A DNA stretch of 64,000 nt, taken from assembly GCF_000016545.1 (NCBI RefSeq), contig NC_009437.1, forward strand, positions 1,281,501 through 1,345,500. Reading direction: 5' to 3'. The position numbers and the translations under genes were made by a program. Source of the DNA: Caldicellulosiruptor saccharolyticus DSM 8903 (GTDB lineage: Bacteria; Bacillota; Thermoanaerobacteria; Caldicellulosiruptorales; Caldicellulosiruptoraceae). This document shows positions 46,924 to 58,315 of the stretch, one piece after another. Position 1 is the stretch's first letter, and every line of letters starts with the position of its first letter. The notes below the pieces were generated by a model. The model saw only the letters and a program-made list of their open reading frames with translations. It searched no databases and had not been told where the DNA came from.

Positions 46924-48186
46924 ATGACAGGGATCAAGGCACAGCTACAGCAGATGGTTTTAGCATTCAAAGAGATAAATCCAAACGCTAAAAAGATTCT
47001 ATTTTTTGAGCCTATTTTTGCTATTCCATATGCAATGTTTATCATCTACTCCTCACTTTACATGACAAGAGTGGGAGTAAAGGATTACCAAATAGGACTG
47101 CTGTCAACTGTGCTAAATCTTATAATGCTTATAACATCACCATTTGCAGGAATGCTTGTGAACAGGTTTGGACGCAAAAAGGTTCTGCTCGTTGGCGATT
47201 TTCTGTCGTGGTGCATGTATGCATATATATTTTTCTTTGCCAAGGACTTTGTATGGTTTTTAATTGCAACCATCTTCAATGGACTTATGAGAATTCCTGA
47301 ACTTGCATGGCGACTTCTTTTAATGGAAGATGCAACTGAAAATGAAAGGGTTGCAATATATTCTGTTACTGTATTTGTTTGGAATATGGGTAATCTTTTT
47401 GCACCTTTAATGGGCGTCTTTGTTGCAAGGTTTGGCTTGATACCTGCAACGAAATGGACTGTCCTTGTGTTTGGGATTTTAGTAAATGTACTAATTGTTG
47501 TAAGACATCTTGTTACATCTGAGAGTTCTGTGGGTCAAAAGCTTGCGCAGGAAAATTCTAATGGCAATAATGGTTTTTCTGAGTGGTTTGACAGTTTAAA
47601 GTATATGTTAAAAAACGGACAACTTCTCTTGATTGTACTTGTCACCATATTTGGTAACATTGCCCTGATATTCAGAGACACATATAAAAATATATACTTG
47701 AGTGAAGCTTTGCATTATCCAGATAGTTTAATTTCGGTGTTTCCCACGCTGTGGAGTGCAGTAGCCCTTGTATTTGTAATATTTTTAATTCCTAATCTGA
47801 AAGATCAAAAACATGACATTGTTCTTTTTTGGGGAATGCTTTTAATTACTGTGTCGAATGCTTTAATTTTGGTTGCCCCACCCGGAACGTTTGGCTTCAT
47901 TTTGATGATAATTGTGACAGTGCTTGGCAGCATTGGAGCTGCAGTATATTATTCTTTTGTTGATGCTATCTTGGCAAATTCTGTTGATGATGATAGAAGA
48001 GCGCATGTGTTGTCAATCACAATGTTTTTAATCTCTCTTTTTTCAATGCCGGTTGGCGCAATAGCCGGACAATGTTATACGTTTTCAAAGAGTTTGCCTT
48101 TTGTGCTTGCCACAATCTTTACTTTTTTGTGCACAGTTTTGATTTTCTTCAGGGTAAGAATAGGAAGAGCTAAGGAAAGACAGTGA
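46924..48186 (+). CDS. Major facilitator superfamily transporter
   Basis: 420 residues from ATG 46924 behind ACGAGGTGATTTTT. About 12 membrane helices in two sets of six, with the MFS loop motif 'GMLVNRFGRKKVLLVGD' between helices 2 and 3 (residues about 75-92) and a central basic-polar loop near residues 200-220. The conserved 'RIPELAWRLLLMEDATENERVAIYS' after helix 4 suggests the MFS group that exports or imports small organic molecules in Firmicutes. Substrate cannot be told. Possibly associated with the LacI regulator that follows. Confidence 0.85.
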   Translation: MTGIKAQLQQMVLAFKEINPNAKKILFFEPIFAIPYAMFIIYSSLYMTRVGVKDYQIGLLSTVLNLIMLITSPFAGMLVNRFGRKKVLLVGDFLSWCMYAYIFFFAKDFVWFLIATIFNGLMRIPELAWRLLLMEDATENERVAIYSVTVFVWNMGNLFAPLMGVFVARFGLIPATKWTVLVFGILVNVLIVVRHLVTSESSVGQKLAQENSNGNNGFSEWFDSLKYMLKNGQLLLIVLVTIFGNIALIFRDTYKNIYLSEALHYPDSLISVFPTLWSAVALVFVIFLIPNLKDQKHDIVLFWGMLLITVSNALILVAPPGTFGFILMIIVTVLGSIGAAVYYSFVDAILANSVDDDRRAHVLSITMFLISLFSMPVGAIAGQCYTFSKSLPFVLATIFTFLCTVLIFFRVRIGRAKERQ

Positions 48187-48292
48187 GTTGACGTTGTTGC
48201 CCGGATATAGTTCAAAATAATTACAAATGTTGAAAGGATTTTGTCAAAGGTATAAAATAAAAAACAGAAGTAAAAGTATCTGGGGGTGTAAA

Positions 48293-49276
48293 ATGCCAAC
48301 AGTCAAAGATGTTGCCCAAAGAGCTGGTGTTTCTGTTGCAACAGTTTCAAGGGTGCTGAATAATTCAGAAAAGGTCTCTGAACAAACACGACAGAAGGTT
48401 TTAAAGGCTATTGAAGAGCTGGGTTTTAAACCAAACCTTCTTGCAAGAAACTTCAGAAAGGACAAGTCAAATCTGATATTAGTTATACTTCCCACAATTG
48501 CCAATGCATACTTTGCACGTGTTGTCAAAGGAATTGAGGATACCGCACGAAAGAATGGTTATGGAATACTTCTTTGCACAACACAAAACAGTCCTGAGAT
48601 TGCTGCTGAGTATTTAAAGCTTATAGAAAAAAAACAGGTTGATGGAGCTATAATTGCCTCTGCAAAGATTGAAATTAATTTTTGCAAAGATCTTGATACA
48701 AGAAGGATTGTTCAGGCATGCGAGTTTTACCCCTTTTTGGACTCATCTTGCGTGCTTATAGATCACAGAAAAGCTTTTTACGATGTCGTAGACTACCTTA
48801 TAAAAAAAGGCAAGAAAAATATTTTATGCGCAATTGGAAACGAGGACATCCCTTCTGAGTTTGAAAGGAAAGAAGGATACAGAAAAGCTCTTGAAGAAAA
48901 TGGACTTCAGTTTAGAGAAGAGAATGTCATAAGATGCAGCTATGGCTGGACAGAGCTTTATGAGAAGCTCAAAAACCTTTGCTGTCTTAAAAAATACGAT
49001 GCAATTGCTTGTTCTTCAGATTTGATGGCAGTTGGGGCAATAAAGGCTGCCAAAGCTCTGGGGCTTAAAGTTCCTGATGAGTTTTCTGTGACAGGTTTTG
49101 ACAATATCATGATGTCAAGATTGTATGAGCCTTCAATCACAACAGTTGCACAGCCTATGTATTCAATAGGCGAGAAGGCAGCCCAGATTTTGATTGATAC
49201 GCTTGAAAGTCCTGGTGCTTTTAAAAAACAAAAAATTATACTTCCTCATGAACTCAAGACAAGAGAATCTGCTTGA
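48293..49276 (+). CDS. LacI-family transcriptional regulator
   Basis: 327 residues from ATG 48293 behind TGGGGGTGTAAA. N-terminal LacI helix-turn-helix TVKDVAQRAGVSVATVSRVLNN followed by the hinge helix region (KPNLLARNFRKDKSN). The periplasmic-binding-like sensor domain has VTGFDNIMMSRLYEPSITTVAQPM, typical of LacI/GalR sensors for sugars. It directly precedes two exact operator sites and the dehydrogenase/isomerase genes, so it most likely controls those and perhaps itself. Confidence 0.93.
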   Translation: MPTVKDVAQRAGVSVATVSRVLNNSEKVSEQTRQKVLKAIEELGFKPNLLARNFRKDKSNLILVILPTIANAYFARVVKGIEDTARKNGYGILLCTTQNSPEIAAEYLKLIEKKQVDGAIIASAKIEINFCKDLDTRRIVQACEFYPFLDSSCVLIDHRKAFYDVVDYLIKKGKKNILCAIGNEDIPSEFERKEGYRKALEENGLQFREENVIRCSYGWTELYEKLKNLCCLKKYDAIACSSDLMAVGAIKAAKALGLKVPDEFSVTGFDNIMMSRLYEPSITTVAQPMYSIGEKAAQILIDTLESPGAFKKQKIILPHELKTRESA

Positions 49277-49300
49277 AGTCTATTTTTTATTTTAAAACCG

Positions 49301-49329
49301 TTGTAATTGATTACACTATGAGTTATAAT
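49301..49329 (+). promoter_or_regulatory. Promoter for the dehydrogenase-isomerase operon
   Basis: TTGTAA (49301-49306), 17-base spacer, TATAAT (49324-49329), upstream of the TTG start at 49371. The -35 box lies within the first operator. Confidence 0.7.
49302..49315 (+). promoter_or_regulatory. LacI-type operator 1
   Basis: TGTAATTGATTACA: 6-base palindromic arms around TG. It overlaps the -35 box and lies 25 bp after the LacI gene. Confidence 0.75.
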
Positions 49330-49335
49330 ATCTTA

Positions 49336-49349
49336 TGTAATCAATTACA
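49336..49349 (+). promoter_or_regulatory. LacI-type operator 2
   Basis: TGTAATCAATTACA, the exact reverse complement of operator 1, centred 34 bp downstream and just past the -10 box. Two sites about three helical turns apart suggest cooperative repression. Confidence 0.75.
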
Positions 49350-49370
49350 CTATTAAGGAGGCAGGGAAAA

Positions 49371-50414
49371 TTGAAAAAACTAAAGCTTGCTATAATCGGA
49401 TGCGGTTCAATCACAAGGCACAGACATGCACCCGAGGCAAAGCAAAATCCCAATGTTGAACTTGTTGCTGTATGTGACAGAAAGTTAGAACATGCAAAAG
49501 CCATTGCTGAAAAATTTAAAGTTGAAAATGTCTATGATGATTACGAAAAGATGCTCAAAGAAATAAAACCTGATGCAGTAATAGTTGCAACGCCAAATTA
49601 TCTTCATGCAGATGCTACTATAAAAGCTTTAAAAGAGGGTGCTCATGTTCTTTGTGAAAAGCCAATGGCAACAACCGAAGATGAGTGCAGAATGATGGTA
49701 GAGACTGCAAAAAAGATGGGCAAGTTTTTGATGATTGCTCACAACCAGAGGTTCAATGAAGCCCACAAAAAGGCAAAAGAGGTAATACAAAGCGGTGAGC
49801 TTGGTAAAGTGCTGAGCTTTAAAACAACCTTTGGTCATGGTGGACCTGAGAGCTGGAGCTCAGACAAGCCCGATACATGGTTTTTCCACAAAGAAACAGC
49901 AATATTTGGTGCTATGGGCGACCTTGGCGTTCACAAGATTGACCTTATGAGATTTTTACTTGGCGAGGAGTTTGTTGAGGCAGCTGCGTTTGTTACAACA
50001 CTTGCAAAAAGATATCCAAACGGAGAGCTGATAGACGTTGATGACAATGCTGTTTGTATCTTAAAAACTCAAAACGGTGCAATTGGGACTGTGACAGCTT
50101 CTTGGACATATCCTGGAAGTGAAGACAATTCAACAGTTATATACTGTGAAAAAGGGTCAATTACTCTGTATGGTGACCCGCAGTTTTCAATGATAATTAG
50201 GTATGCAAATGGGCAGAAAGCGTACTTTGAGCTTGACACAATGCAGACAAACGAAAGACAAACAAAATCAGGTGTGGTAGACGAATTTATTGATTGTATC
50301 TTGACAAACACACCACCCAAAATTTCTGGGGAAGAAGGTTTGAAGACCATGAAGGTTGTGTTTGCATGTTTTGAGTCAGCAAAGACTGGCAAGATTGTGA
50401 GGATTGATTATTAA
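49371..50414 (+). CDS. Gfo/Idh/MocA-family sugar dehydrogenase
   Basis: 347 residues from TTG 49371 behind AAGGAGG. N-terminal Rossmann domain KLAIIGCGSITRHRHAPE with nucleotide motif, followed by ATPNYLHADATIKAL, HVLCEKPMATT (the conserved EKP), and a C-terminal sheet domain with GDLGVHKIDLMRFLLGE. The family oxidises or reduces sugars, inositol or derivatives with NAD(P). Under LacI control with an isomerase, it likely works in catabolism of a sugar or polyol. Confidence 0.92.
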   Translation: MKKLKLAIIGCGSITRHRHAPEAKQNPNVELVAVCDRKLEHAKAIAEKFKVENVYDDYEKMLKEIKPDAVIVATPNYLHADATIKALKEGAHVLCEKPMATTEDECRMMVETAKKMGKFLMIAHNQRFNEAHKKAKEVIQSGELGKVLSFKTTFGHGGPESWSSDKPDTWFFHKETAIFGAMGDLGVHKIDLMRFLLGEEFVEAAAFVTTLAKRYPNGELIDVDDNAVCILKTQNGAIGTVTASWTYPGSEDNSTVIYCEKGSITLYGDPQFSMIIRYANGQKAYFELDTMQTNERQTKSGVVDEFIDCILTNTPPKISGEEGLKTMKVVFACFESAKTGKIVRIDY

Positions 50415-50459
50415 ACATTGGTCCAAATTCTAAAGATAGAAAGGGGAGCTGACGATAGA

Positions 50460-51398
50460 ATGAAACTTGGGTTTTTAACAGCCTGCCTTCCAAAACAAAG
50501 CCTTGAAAATCTTGTTGTGTGGGCAAAAAATATTGGTTTTGAGATGCTGGAGGTTGCGTGCTGGCCTGTAAAAAATACAAGAGACTACTCTAGCACAACC
50601 TTGGATGTTGCAAACCTTACAAAAGATAAAGCAGAAAGAATAAAGAAACTATTTGAAGACAACAACATGCAGATTTCTTCATTAGCATATTATGATAACA
50701 ATCTTCACCCAGACCTTGTCATAAGAAAGTCTTATCATGACCATCTGAAAAAAGTGATTGATGCAGCTCATCTTCTTGGTGTAAAGTATGTTGGGACCTT
50801 TGTTGGGAGAAATTATAACAAGACAATCAAAGAAAACTTTGACGAGTTTGAGATTGTGTTCAAAGAGATTTTAGAGTATGCAAAGTCAAAAAATGTTTCT
50901 ATTATAATTGAAAACTGCCCTATGCCAGGCTGGAACCCAAATGGTGGATGGATGGGGACAATATCTTATTCACCTGAGCTTTGGGAAGAGATGTTCTCAA
51001 GACTGCCTTACGACAACTTTGGTTTGAACCTTGACCCGTCACACCTTTATTGGCTTGGAATTGACCCTGTTTCGGTCATAAAAGAGTTCAAAGACAAAAT
51101 ATTCCATGTCCATGCAAAGGATACTCAGATTTTGAAAGACAAGCTCAATAAATATTCCATTTTTGGTAGCCAGATTCAAAGGAAAAATGAATGGGATATG
51201 GGATATTGGGTGTACAGAATGCCAGGTCGTGGCGAGATTGATTGGAAAGCATTTTTGAAAGAGCTAAAACAAAACGGCTACAGCTTTGTTGTAAGCATAG
51301 AACATGAGGACCCAGAATATGAGGGAACTGAAGAAAAAGTAAAAGAGGGACTAAAACTTGGTTTTGAATATTTAAAGGATATTATCAATAAAATATAA
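50460..51398 (+). CDS. Sugar phosphate isomerase/epimerase (xylose isomerase-like barrel)
   Basis: 312 residues from ATG 50460 behind AGGGGAGCTGA. AP-endonuclease-2 fold: KLGFLTACLP...WAKNIGFEMLEVACW, metal ligands Glu in IIIENCPMPGWNP, Asp and His in NLDPSHLYWLGID, FHVHAKDTQ, and Glu in VVSIEHEDPEYEGTEE. It is in the IolE/IolI-like group. It follows the Gfo/Idh/MocA enzyme by 46 bp in the LacI-controlled operon, so the pair probably acts in sequence on one sugar. Confidence 0.9.
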   Translation: MKLGFLTACLPKQSLENLVVWAKNIGFEMLEVACWPVKNTRDYSSTTLDVANLTKDKAERIKKLFEDNNMQISSLAYYDNNLHPDLVIRKSYHDHLKKVIDAAHLLGVKYVGTFVGRNYNKTIKENFDEFEIVFKEILEYAKSKNVSIIIENCPMPGWNPNGGWMGTISYSPELWEEMFSRLPYDNFGLNLDPSHLYWLGIDPVSVIKEFKDKIFHVHAKDTQILKDKLNKYSIFGSQIQRKNEWDMGYWVYRMPGRGEIDWKAFLKELKQNGYSFVVSIEHEDPEYEGTEEKVKEGLKLGFEYLKDIINKI

Positions 51399-51415
51399 CT
51401 ACGTATACATTTTGC

Positions 51416-51448
51416 GGTTGGCAAAGATTAGTTTTTGCCAACCTTTTT
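51416..51448 (+). terminator. Terminator of the LacI-regulated operon
   Basis: GGTTGGCAAA and TTTGCCAACC make a 10-base perfect stem followed by TTTTT. Confidence 0.9.
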
Positions 51449-51487
51449 ATTTATAATGCTTACTCAAGATATAAATTTTAAAAATAG

Positions 51488-51517
51488 TTGACATTTAAAA
51501 AAAGGTAAAAGTATAAT
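51488..51517 (+). promoter_or_regulatory. Promoter of the RHS gene
   Basis: TTGACA (51488-51493), 18-base spacer, TATAAT (51512-51517), 41 bp before the GTG start. Confidence 0.75.
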
Positions 51518-51557
51518 ATTGTCAAAAAATACTATATAAACAAGGGGAGAGGAAAGA

Positions 51558-54500
51558 GTGAAAAAATTCACAAAACAAATTGTGTCATTGCTGCTTTTGT
51601 TATCTTTTTTAACCACTAATGTATTTTTTAATCTCACAGCTTTTGCTCAGAAGGTCAGCACAGTTCCTTCTGATGAGCAGAATTTTCTTCAGATGAGCGA
51701 GGAGGAATATAAAAATTATAAAAAAAGTCTTGCTCCACAAGTATCGACAAAGTCAATCTCGCGCTTAACTACTTTTTCCACAAACTCAGCTTCTCTGTCA
51801 TCGTCAGTTCAAAATGCGTCACAGCTTGTTGGAAATGATTTTATAGAGTATTTTTTACGTGGGGAAAATAATAATTTAATGGGCCGTTTCACAATAGGAG
51901 CAAGGAAAGGAGATCCTTCAAATCCAAATGATGATGGTAAAATAATGCTTTATGGGCATCCTGATGCATGGTCAAGCTATACAACAGTCAATATTGATGG
52001 TTCATACTTTATTTTCAATCCATCATCCGTTTCATACAGTGGGACCACTTCATTGTGCCAGCAAGTAGCAAATGATGTATATATTGTTCAAGAGCTTTCT
52101 ATTGTCAAAAGTGCCACAACTCAAAGAGAAGATACAATTCAGATAAAGTATAAAATAAAAAATAGTTCAACAGAAGCAAAAACTATTGGTCTTAGGATAA
52201 TGCTTGACACAATGCTTGGAAGTAACGATGGAGCACCATTTAGAGTACCAGGACTTGGAGCTATTACTAACGAGATTGAGCTTTCTGGTGATAATATACC
52301 TGAATATTATCAAGCCTTTGATACACTTACAAATCCCACTATAATAACTCAAGGAATATTTTATACAGATAAAGGAAATAGACCAGATAGAGTTCAATTT
52401 GCTCATTGGTCAAATTTATATAATACTCCATGGAATTACACAGTTAATCCAAATGTGAGATTTTCTAATGGTACTTCATATGGCGGTGACAGTGCTGTTG
52501 CAATATATTGGGAAAATGAAATTCTTCTTCCTTATGAAGAAAAAGAGTTTGTAACATATTATGGTATAGGCGAATTTACACAGGAACTGAGACCACCTTT
52601 AGCGGTAAGTCTAACATCTGTAAGTGAAATTCAAGTAAATGAAAATGATTATTATCCTAATCCTTTTACTGTAACAGCTTATATAATGAATAATTCAAAT
52701 GTCCAGGTAAATAATGTAAAAACATGGATTATATTACCTGATGGACTTGATATTGAAGAAGAAGCTGAAAAAACTATTGATAGTTTAAAGCCAGGAGAAG
52801 AACGTTTAGTTTCGTGGAAGGTATTTATTGAACCGTTTCCTGAAGAAACAACGTTGACTTACTCTGTTGCAGTTGTGGCAGATAATGTTGAGGGTAAAGT
52901 TTTATCAAGAACAATAAAAATACCTCCTCATCCAGCTGGTGACCAGTTTTTATATCAAACTGGGATTGAAACCATTGAGAATGGCACAAGCTGTTTAATA
53001 GGCGAGCCTGTAAATCCAGCGGTAGGTAATTTTGTAACAAGTTCTGATGATATTTCTATTGAGGGTAGTAACAAGATAGTATTTAGCAGATTTTATAATT
53101 CTATTGATTCATACAAGGGTATATTTGGCAATAATTGGAGATACTCATTTGATTTTAAACTTAAAAAAGTGGGCGAGAAACTGAGGGTATTTTTTAATGA
53201 TGGGCATGTAGAAGATTTTGTTTTTAATCAAGATATTGGTAAGTATATATCAATTTTTGATAACAAAAAATTTATCACTAAAAACCAGAACGATTATATA
53301 CTTGAACTCAATGGAGAGATCAAATTCTATTTTAATTTGGACGGACAATTAATAGCAATAGAAGATAAAAATAACAATAAAACAACTCTGGTTTATGAGG
53401 ATGGTAGACTTGTAAAAATTGAATCTTTGACTGGATATATAACCTTCCATTACAATACAGATGGATATGTGACAAAAGTTACTGATAACAATGGGCGATT
53501 TGTTGAATATGGCTATGATGGAGACAGGTTAATTTGGTTTGCAGATGTTGAGGGGAACAAATACAGATATGAATATGACCAAAAAGGAAGACTTACAAAA
53601 ATAATAAATCCGCTTGGAGTTTCAGAAGTAGTAAATGTATATGATGAAAAAGGCAGAGTAATAAGTCAGCAAACAGCAGACGGTAGCTTGCACACATTTG
53701 TGTATGATGATGTTGCTCACACTACCACATATATTCAGCCAAATGGAGCTAAAATTGTTTATAAAAAAGATGGCAAATACAGAATATTCGAACAGGAATT
53801 TGAAGATGGAAAAGTTCAGTATATCTTTGACGACAACAACCAGATAATTGGTTATATTGACAAGAACAACAACAGTTACAGGTACGAATATGATGGAAAA
53901 GGCAACCTAATAAAAGAAATTAATCCTCTTGGTTTTGTTACACAATTTGAATATGACAGTAGAGACAATTTAACAAAAATTCAAAATCCTGATGGAACTG
54001 CGATTACTTTTGAGTATGATGATAAAGGTAACGTGATATTAACAAGAGATGAACTTGGAAGAGAAACCAAGGTAGAATATAACCAAAAGGGTCTTCCTGA
54101 AAGGATTATCTATCCAAATGGAGCAGTTCAGGAGTTTGAGTATGACGAGAAAGGAAATGTAACAAAAGTAAAAGATCCATTGGGAAATGTAACCACTTAT
54201 GAGTATGACACTTTCAACAGATTAATTGGGATGATTAAACCCGAGGGTAATAAAACAGCATTTTCATGGACAAAAGCAGGTTATATCTCCTCAATAAAGT
54301 ATCCTGACAATACGTCTCAGGAATTTGAATATGATGCTAAAGGAAATGTGACAAAAATAACTGACCAGCTTGGAAGACAAACAATTTACAAATACAATGA
54401 AATTGGGAAGCTAAGTGAGATAACAGATGCGGTTGGTAGGGTGACAAAATTTGAATATGATAATATGTGGAATTTGAAGAAAATAATAAAACCTGACGGC

Positions 54501-57006
54501 ACTTTTATAGAATATTCATATGATAACTTAAACAGGCTTGTTGCAGTGAAAGATGAAGAAGGATTTATTGTGAAGTACGAATACGACCCTAATGGTAATG
54601 TAACAAAAGTAGTAAGTAGCAGCGGAAAAGAGACCAAATATGTTTATGATGCTCTTAACAGAGTTATAGAAGAAATTGACGCAAAAGGCAGAAGTACAAA
54701 ATTTGAGTATACCTACGATGGCAAGATAAAGAAAATTATCGATGCACAGGGAAATGTAACCGAATATGAGTACAATCCAGCAGGCGAACTTGTTGCTAAA
54801 AAAGATGCTCAAGGGAATATTGTAAAATACAGCTATAATGCGCTTGGGCTCATTAGCACTGAAACTGACGAGCTTGGAGCAACAACACACTATGAATACG
54901 ATTTAAAAGGAAATTTAGTCAAGATAACCTTTGCAGATGGTTCAACAAACAGATTTGAATATGATAGAAACGGTAATTTGAAGAAATATATTGATGCCAA
55001 TGGTCAGGTCACAGAGTATTACTATGATACCTGTGACAGATTAGTCATGACAAAAGATGCTCTTGGCAATACGAAGAGATATGAGTATACGCCCACAGGA
55101 AAACTGAGTGCAATTATTGATGCAAAGGGTAACAAGACCACATTTATATATGATGCTGTTGATAGACTTGTAGAGGTAATTTCGCCTGATGGTGCGCGGG
55201 AAATATTTGTTTATGATTCAAATGATAACGTGATTGAAATTCACAAATTTATGGGCGTAACAAAAGAGACGATAGAAAGAATGAACAAAGCAAAAGGTGA
55301 AAAGTATTCGGAGCAGTTGAAGGAAATAGTAATAAAGTACAAATACAACAAAAGAGGACAGTTGGTATCAGAGCAAGATGCGTTAGGCAATGTAAAAGTT
55401 TATACCTATGATGCAGATGGAAATTTAATTGAAAGTGTTGATAAGAACGGCAACACTACAAAGTATGAATATGATGCGGTAAACAATCTTTCAAAGATAA
55501 CCTATGCAGATGGAAAAACTGTGGAGTTTAAGTATGATAATTTAGACAGGCTTGTTGAAGTAAATGATTGGTTAGGAAGTAAAAAATATGAATATGATGT
55601 TTTGGGCAGGGTAACAAAAATAATTGATTACAAAGACAGAACATTTGAATACAGTTACACAAAAAGAGGAGAAAAGGCTTCAATAAAATATCCTAACGGT
55701 CGATTGGTGCAGTACGAATATGACGCTGTTGGCAGGTTAATAAAAGTTACAACTGATGGTAAAGAAACAAAGTACAAGTATGATGCTAAAGGTAATCTAA
55801 TAGAAAAGATATTGCCAAATGGAGTAAGAAGTGTTTATGAATATGATGCGGTTTCACAACTGACAAGACTTGTAAATTACGGTTCAAAATCTAAAATACT
55901 GAGTGAAATACTGTACAAGTATGATCCAAACGGGAACAAAATTTATGCAGAAAAGAGGATAAACGAAAGAGAGATAGGTAAATTAGCAGGAATAACTGAA
56001 GGAAAAGTATATTATGAGTATGATACACGCAATCAACTTATAAAAGTAAAAAGAGAAAATGGGTTTGAAGAGAGATATTTTTACGATACACTTGGCAACA
56101 GGGTAAGAAAAGAAGAGTATACTGGCAGGATACTTGCAAATGTAATTGACTATAAATACGACGATGAACAGAGGTTGTACGAAATAAAGGCTACGGGACT
56201 TATTGATTGCATAAAACTTCCAGAGATCAAACTGGAATATGACAGCGAAGGGAACTTAATAAGTATAAAATCTGGCAAGACAGAGATTATAAAAAATACA
56301 TTTGACGTTCGGGGAAGGCTTACAAAGGTAAATACAATATGGGGAATAGAAAGTAACTACACATACGATTCATCAGGCAAGAGAGTAAATAAAATAGTAG
56401 AGTTATCAAAATTTAGCAGAGATGTACTCAGGAAGTATTTGAATGAAGAAAGAGTTAGCAGAATTCAGGAAAGATGTGAAGAGTTAATAAATAACAAAAG
56501 GTACAGAGCAGAATATGAGTATTTATATGATGAGACAAGTGAAAATTACAATTTGATAGCAATTAATACAAATTTTGGAACAGAAGAAGAATATATATAT
56601 GGGAATGGTATAATAGGAGCAGAAGCAAAAGAGAGAGGAAAACTGTACAGCTACTATTATCTAACAGATGACTTATTCAGTCCTCAGATAATCGTTGATG
56701 CAAGAGGCAAAATAGAAGGATATAAAGCATATAGCGAATTTGGGGAAAAAGTAGTAGAGATAGGGAAAGTAAGAGGGTTAGATGTAATAGGATTTACAGG
56801 ATACAAAGAGGACAAAGAGAGCGGATATTTATATGCAACAGCAAGATATTATTTACCGCAGATAGGCAGATTTATAAGCAAGGACAGGATATTTGGAGAT
56901 ATAGCCGAGCTTACAAGTCAGAACCCATATGTATATTGTTTGAACAATCCGCTGATAAATGTAGATCCAAGTGGAGAGCTTAGTGTAAGACAGATATTAT
57001 TGTTGA
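51558..57006 (+). pseudogene. Secreted RHS/YD-repeat protein, truncated by IS256
   Basis: Starts at GTG 51558 behind AAGGGGAGAGG. Signal peptide (KKFTKQIVSLLLLLSFLTTNVF...AFAQ), a 300-residue N-terminal region, an Ig/CARDB-like segment (residues about 350-450: LTSVSEIQVNENDYYPNPFTV), the DUF6531-like entry (NPAVGNFVTSSDDISIEG) and dozens of YD repeats such as EYDxxGNxxKxxxPxG, residues about 560-1560. The RHS core follows (GFTGYKEDKESGYLYATARYYLPQIGRFISKD...NPYVYCLNNPLINVDPSGE). RHS proteins normally carry a variable, often toxic C-terminal tip just after this core. Here the frame runs into IS256 within 13 residues of the core and ends at 57062. Confidence 0.9.
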
Positions 57007-58315
57007 GAGACTTGTCAAGAATTTTGTGTTTCCATTTCATAGCGTATATTGTAGAGCTGTAATATATTGTAACTACATTTTTTAAGAATAGGTACTCCGT
57101 TTTTCCACTTGCCCCGACGCAAGTTTTCTCTTTGTAAATATATGTTTATCTCTAAAACTTCTACAGATTGAAAATAACCACCGGAGTTTATTCTTATCTT
57201 TTCAATCATACTGTTTACGCTTTCTACAGCATTAGTAGTATAAATGTACTTTCTTAAATCTTCAGGATACCTCATATGTGCAAGATAGAACTCTGCTTTT
57301 TCGCAAATACCTTTTATGAATCGAGGATATTTTGAGGAGTATTGCTCACAAAGAAGTTTGAACTTTGAAATAGCTTCGTCAAAATCAGCAGAGGAAGTTC
57401 TTAGTTTATCAAGCTCTTTGTTGAAAACGGAAGCATCATCTTTTGCCATATGTTTTCTGACATTGCGTTGAAGGTGAACAAAACATAGTTGATGGTCGGC
57501 AAGGGGATAAGCGAGTCTAACAGCATCGATAATGCCTGGAAAATCATCGCTTACAACTATTAAGACTTTTTTAAGACCTCTTGTAATTAAGTCGTCAAAG
57601 ACTCTCATCCAATCGGCTTTGTTTTCTTTGCCGAAGAAAGTGTAGATACCGAAGATATCTTTTTTGCCTTCTAAATCAATGCCAAGCACGACATAGCAAG
57701 TAGCTTGTTTAACTTTTGAGTTATCTTTAATTTCGCAATGGTAACCGTCAATGATAAGAGCAAAAGCACTTTCAGGAAGTTCTCTTTGTTTGAAAAGTTG
57801 AAGCTCGTTTTTAAGATCGTTTTTGATTTTTTCGATTTCGTCTTCAGAATAAGGCAGATTCATGCTTTTAAGAGTTTGGACAAGAGAACTTTCTGAGTAA
57901 CCATTGGCGACTAAAGACATGAGCAGGTCAGTGTATGAGCTGTCAACCCTTTTGTAGCGGTCAGGGAGAATGGAAGGTCGAAAGTTACCAGAGCGTGTGC
58001 GAGGAACAGAAATTTCAAGGCTGCCAACAGGTGTTGCAAGTTTTCTGCCGTAAAAACCATTGCCTTTATCGTTTTCGTTTTTAGCAAGGTAAACAGTTCT
58101 TTCTGATAACATAAAGCAATCGAGCAAGTTTTCCAAAAGCTGTTTTAAAGCTGGGCGAGTAGGATCATCTTTGGAGCAATACATATTTAATACTTGCTCG
58201 ATAGCCATATTTTTAGCGGTTTCAAAAATTTCATTTTTCTCCATAATCGTGAGCCCCCCTTTGGTGATTATTTCAACACTAATTATACAGTGGACACAAT
58301 TTTATTTTAACTCCC
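57007..58315 (-). mobile_element. IS256-family element, copy B (1309 bp)
   Basis: Same ends and length as copies A and C. No target duplication is found: the left flank ends ATTGTTGA and the right flank begins ATTATAAC. This implies deletion or recombination after or during insertion. It sits between the RHS core and a separated C-terminal tail. Confidence 0.93.
57015..58244 (-). CDS. IS256-family (mutator) transposase, copy B
   Basis: 409 residues, protein identical to copies A and C; DDE residues as described for copy A. Intact and behind its own AAGGGGGG ribosome site, so likely functional. Confidence 0.95.
   Translation of the reverse strand: MEKNEIFETAKNMAIEQVLNMYCSKDDPTRPALKQLLENLLDCFMLSERTVYLAKNENDKGNGFYGRKLATPVGSLEISVPRTRSGNFRPSILPDRYKRVDSSYTDLLMSLVANGYSESSLVQTLKSMNLPYSEDEIEKIKNDLKNELQLFKQRELPESAFALIIDGYHCEIKDNSKVKQATCYVVLGIDLEGKKDIFGIYTFFGKENKADWMRVFDDLITRGLKKVLIVVSDDFPGIIDAVRLAYPLADHQLCFVHLQRNVRKHMAKDDASVFNKELDKLRTSSADFDEAISKFKLLCEQYSSKYPRFIKGICEKAEFYLAHMRYPEDLRKYIYTTNAVESVNSMIEKIRINSGGYFQSVEVLEINIYLQRENLRRGKWKNGVPILKKCSYNILQLYNIRYEMETQNS

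Noticed and set aside
53400..56300. Dispersed repeats inside the large secreted protein gene as mobile or CRISPR sequence
   Set aside because: They are the coding expression of YD repeats in one continuous frame.
57007..57062. Last 18 codons of the RHS open frame as a genuine C-terminus
   Set aside because: They are translated from the IS256 end, as shown by identical sequence in copies A and C.
58171..58315. N-terminal 48 codons of the frame ending at 58599
   Set aside because: They are read from the IS256 end in antisense; only the part after 58315 is native sequence.
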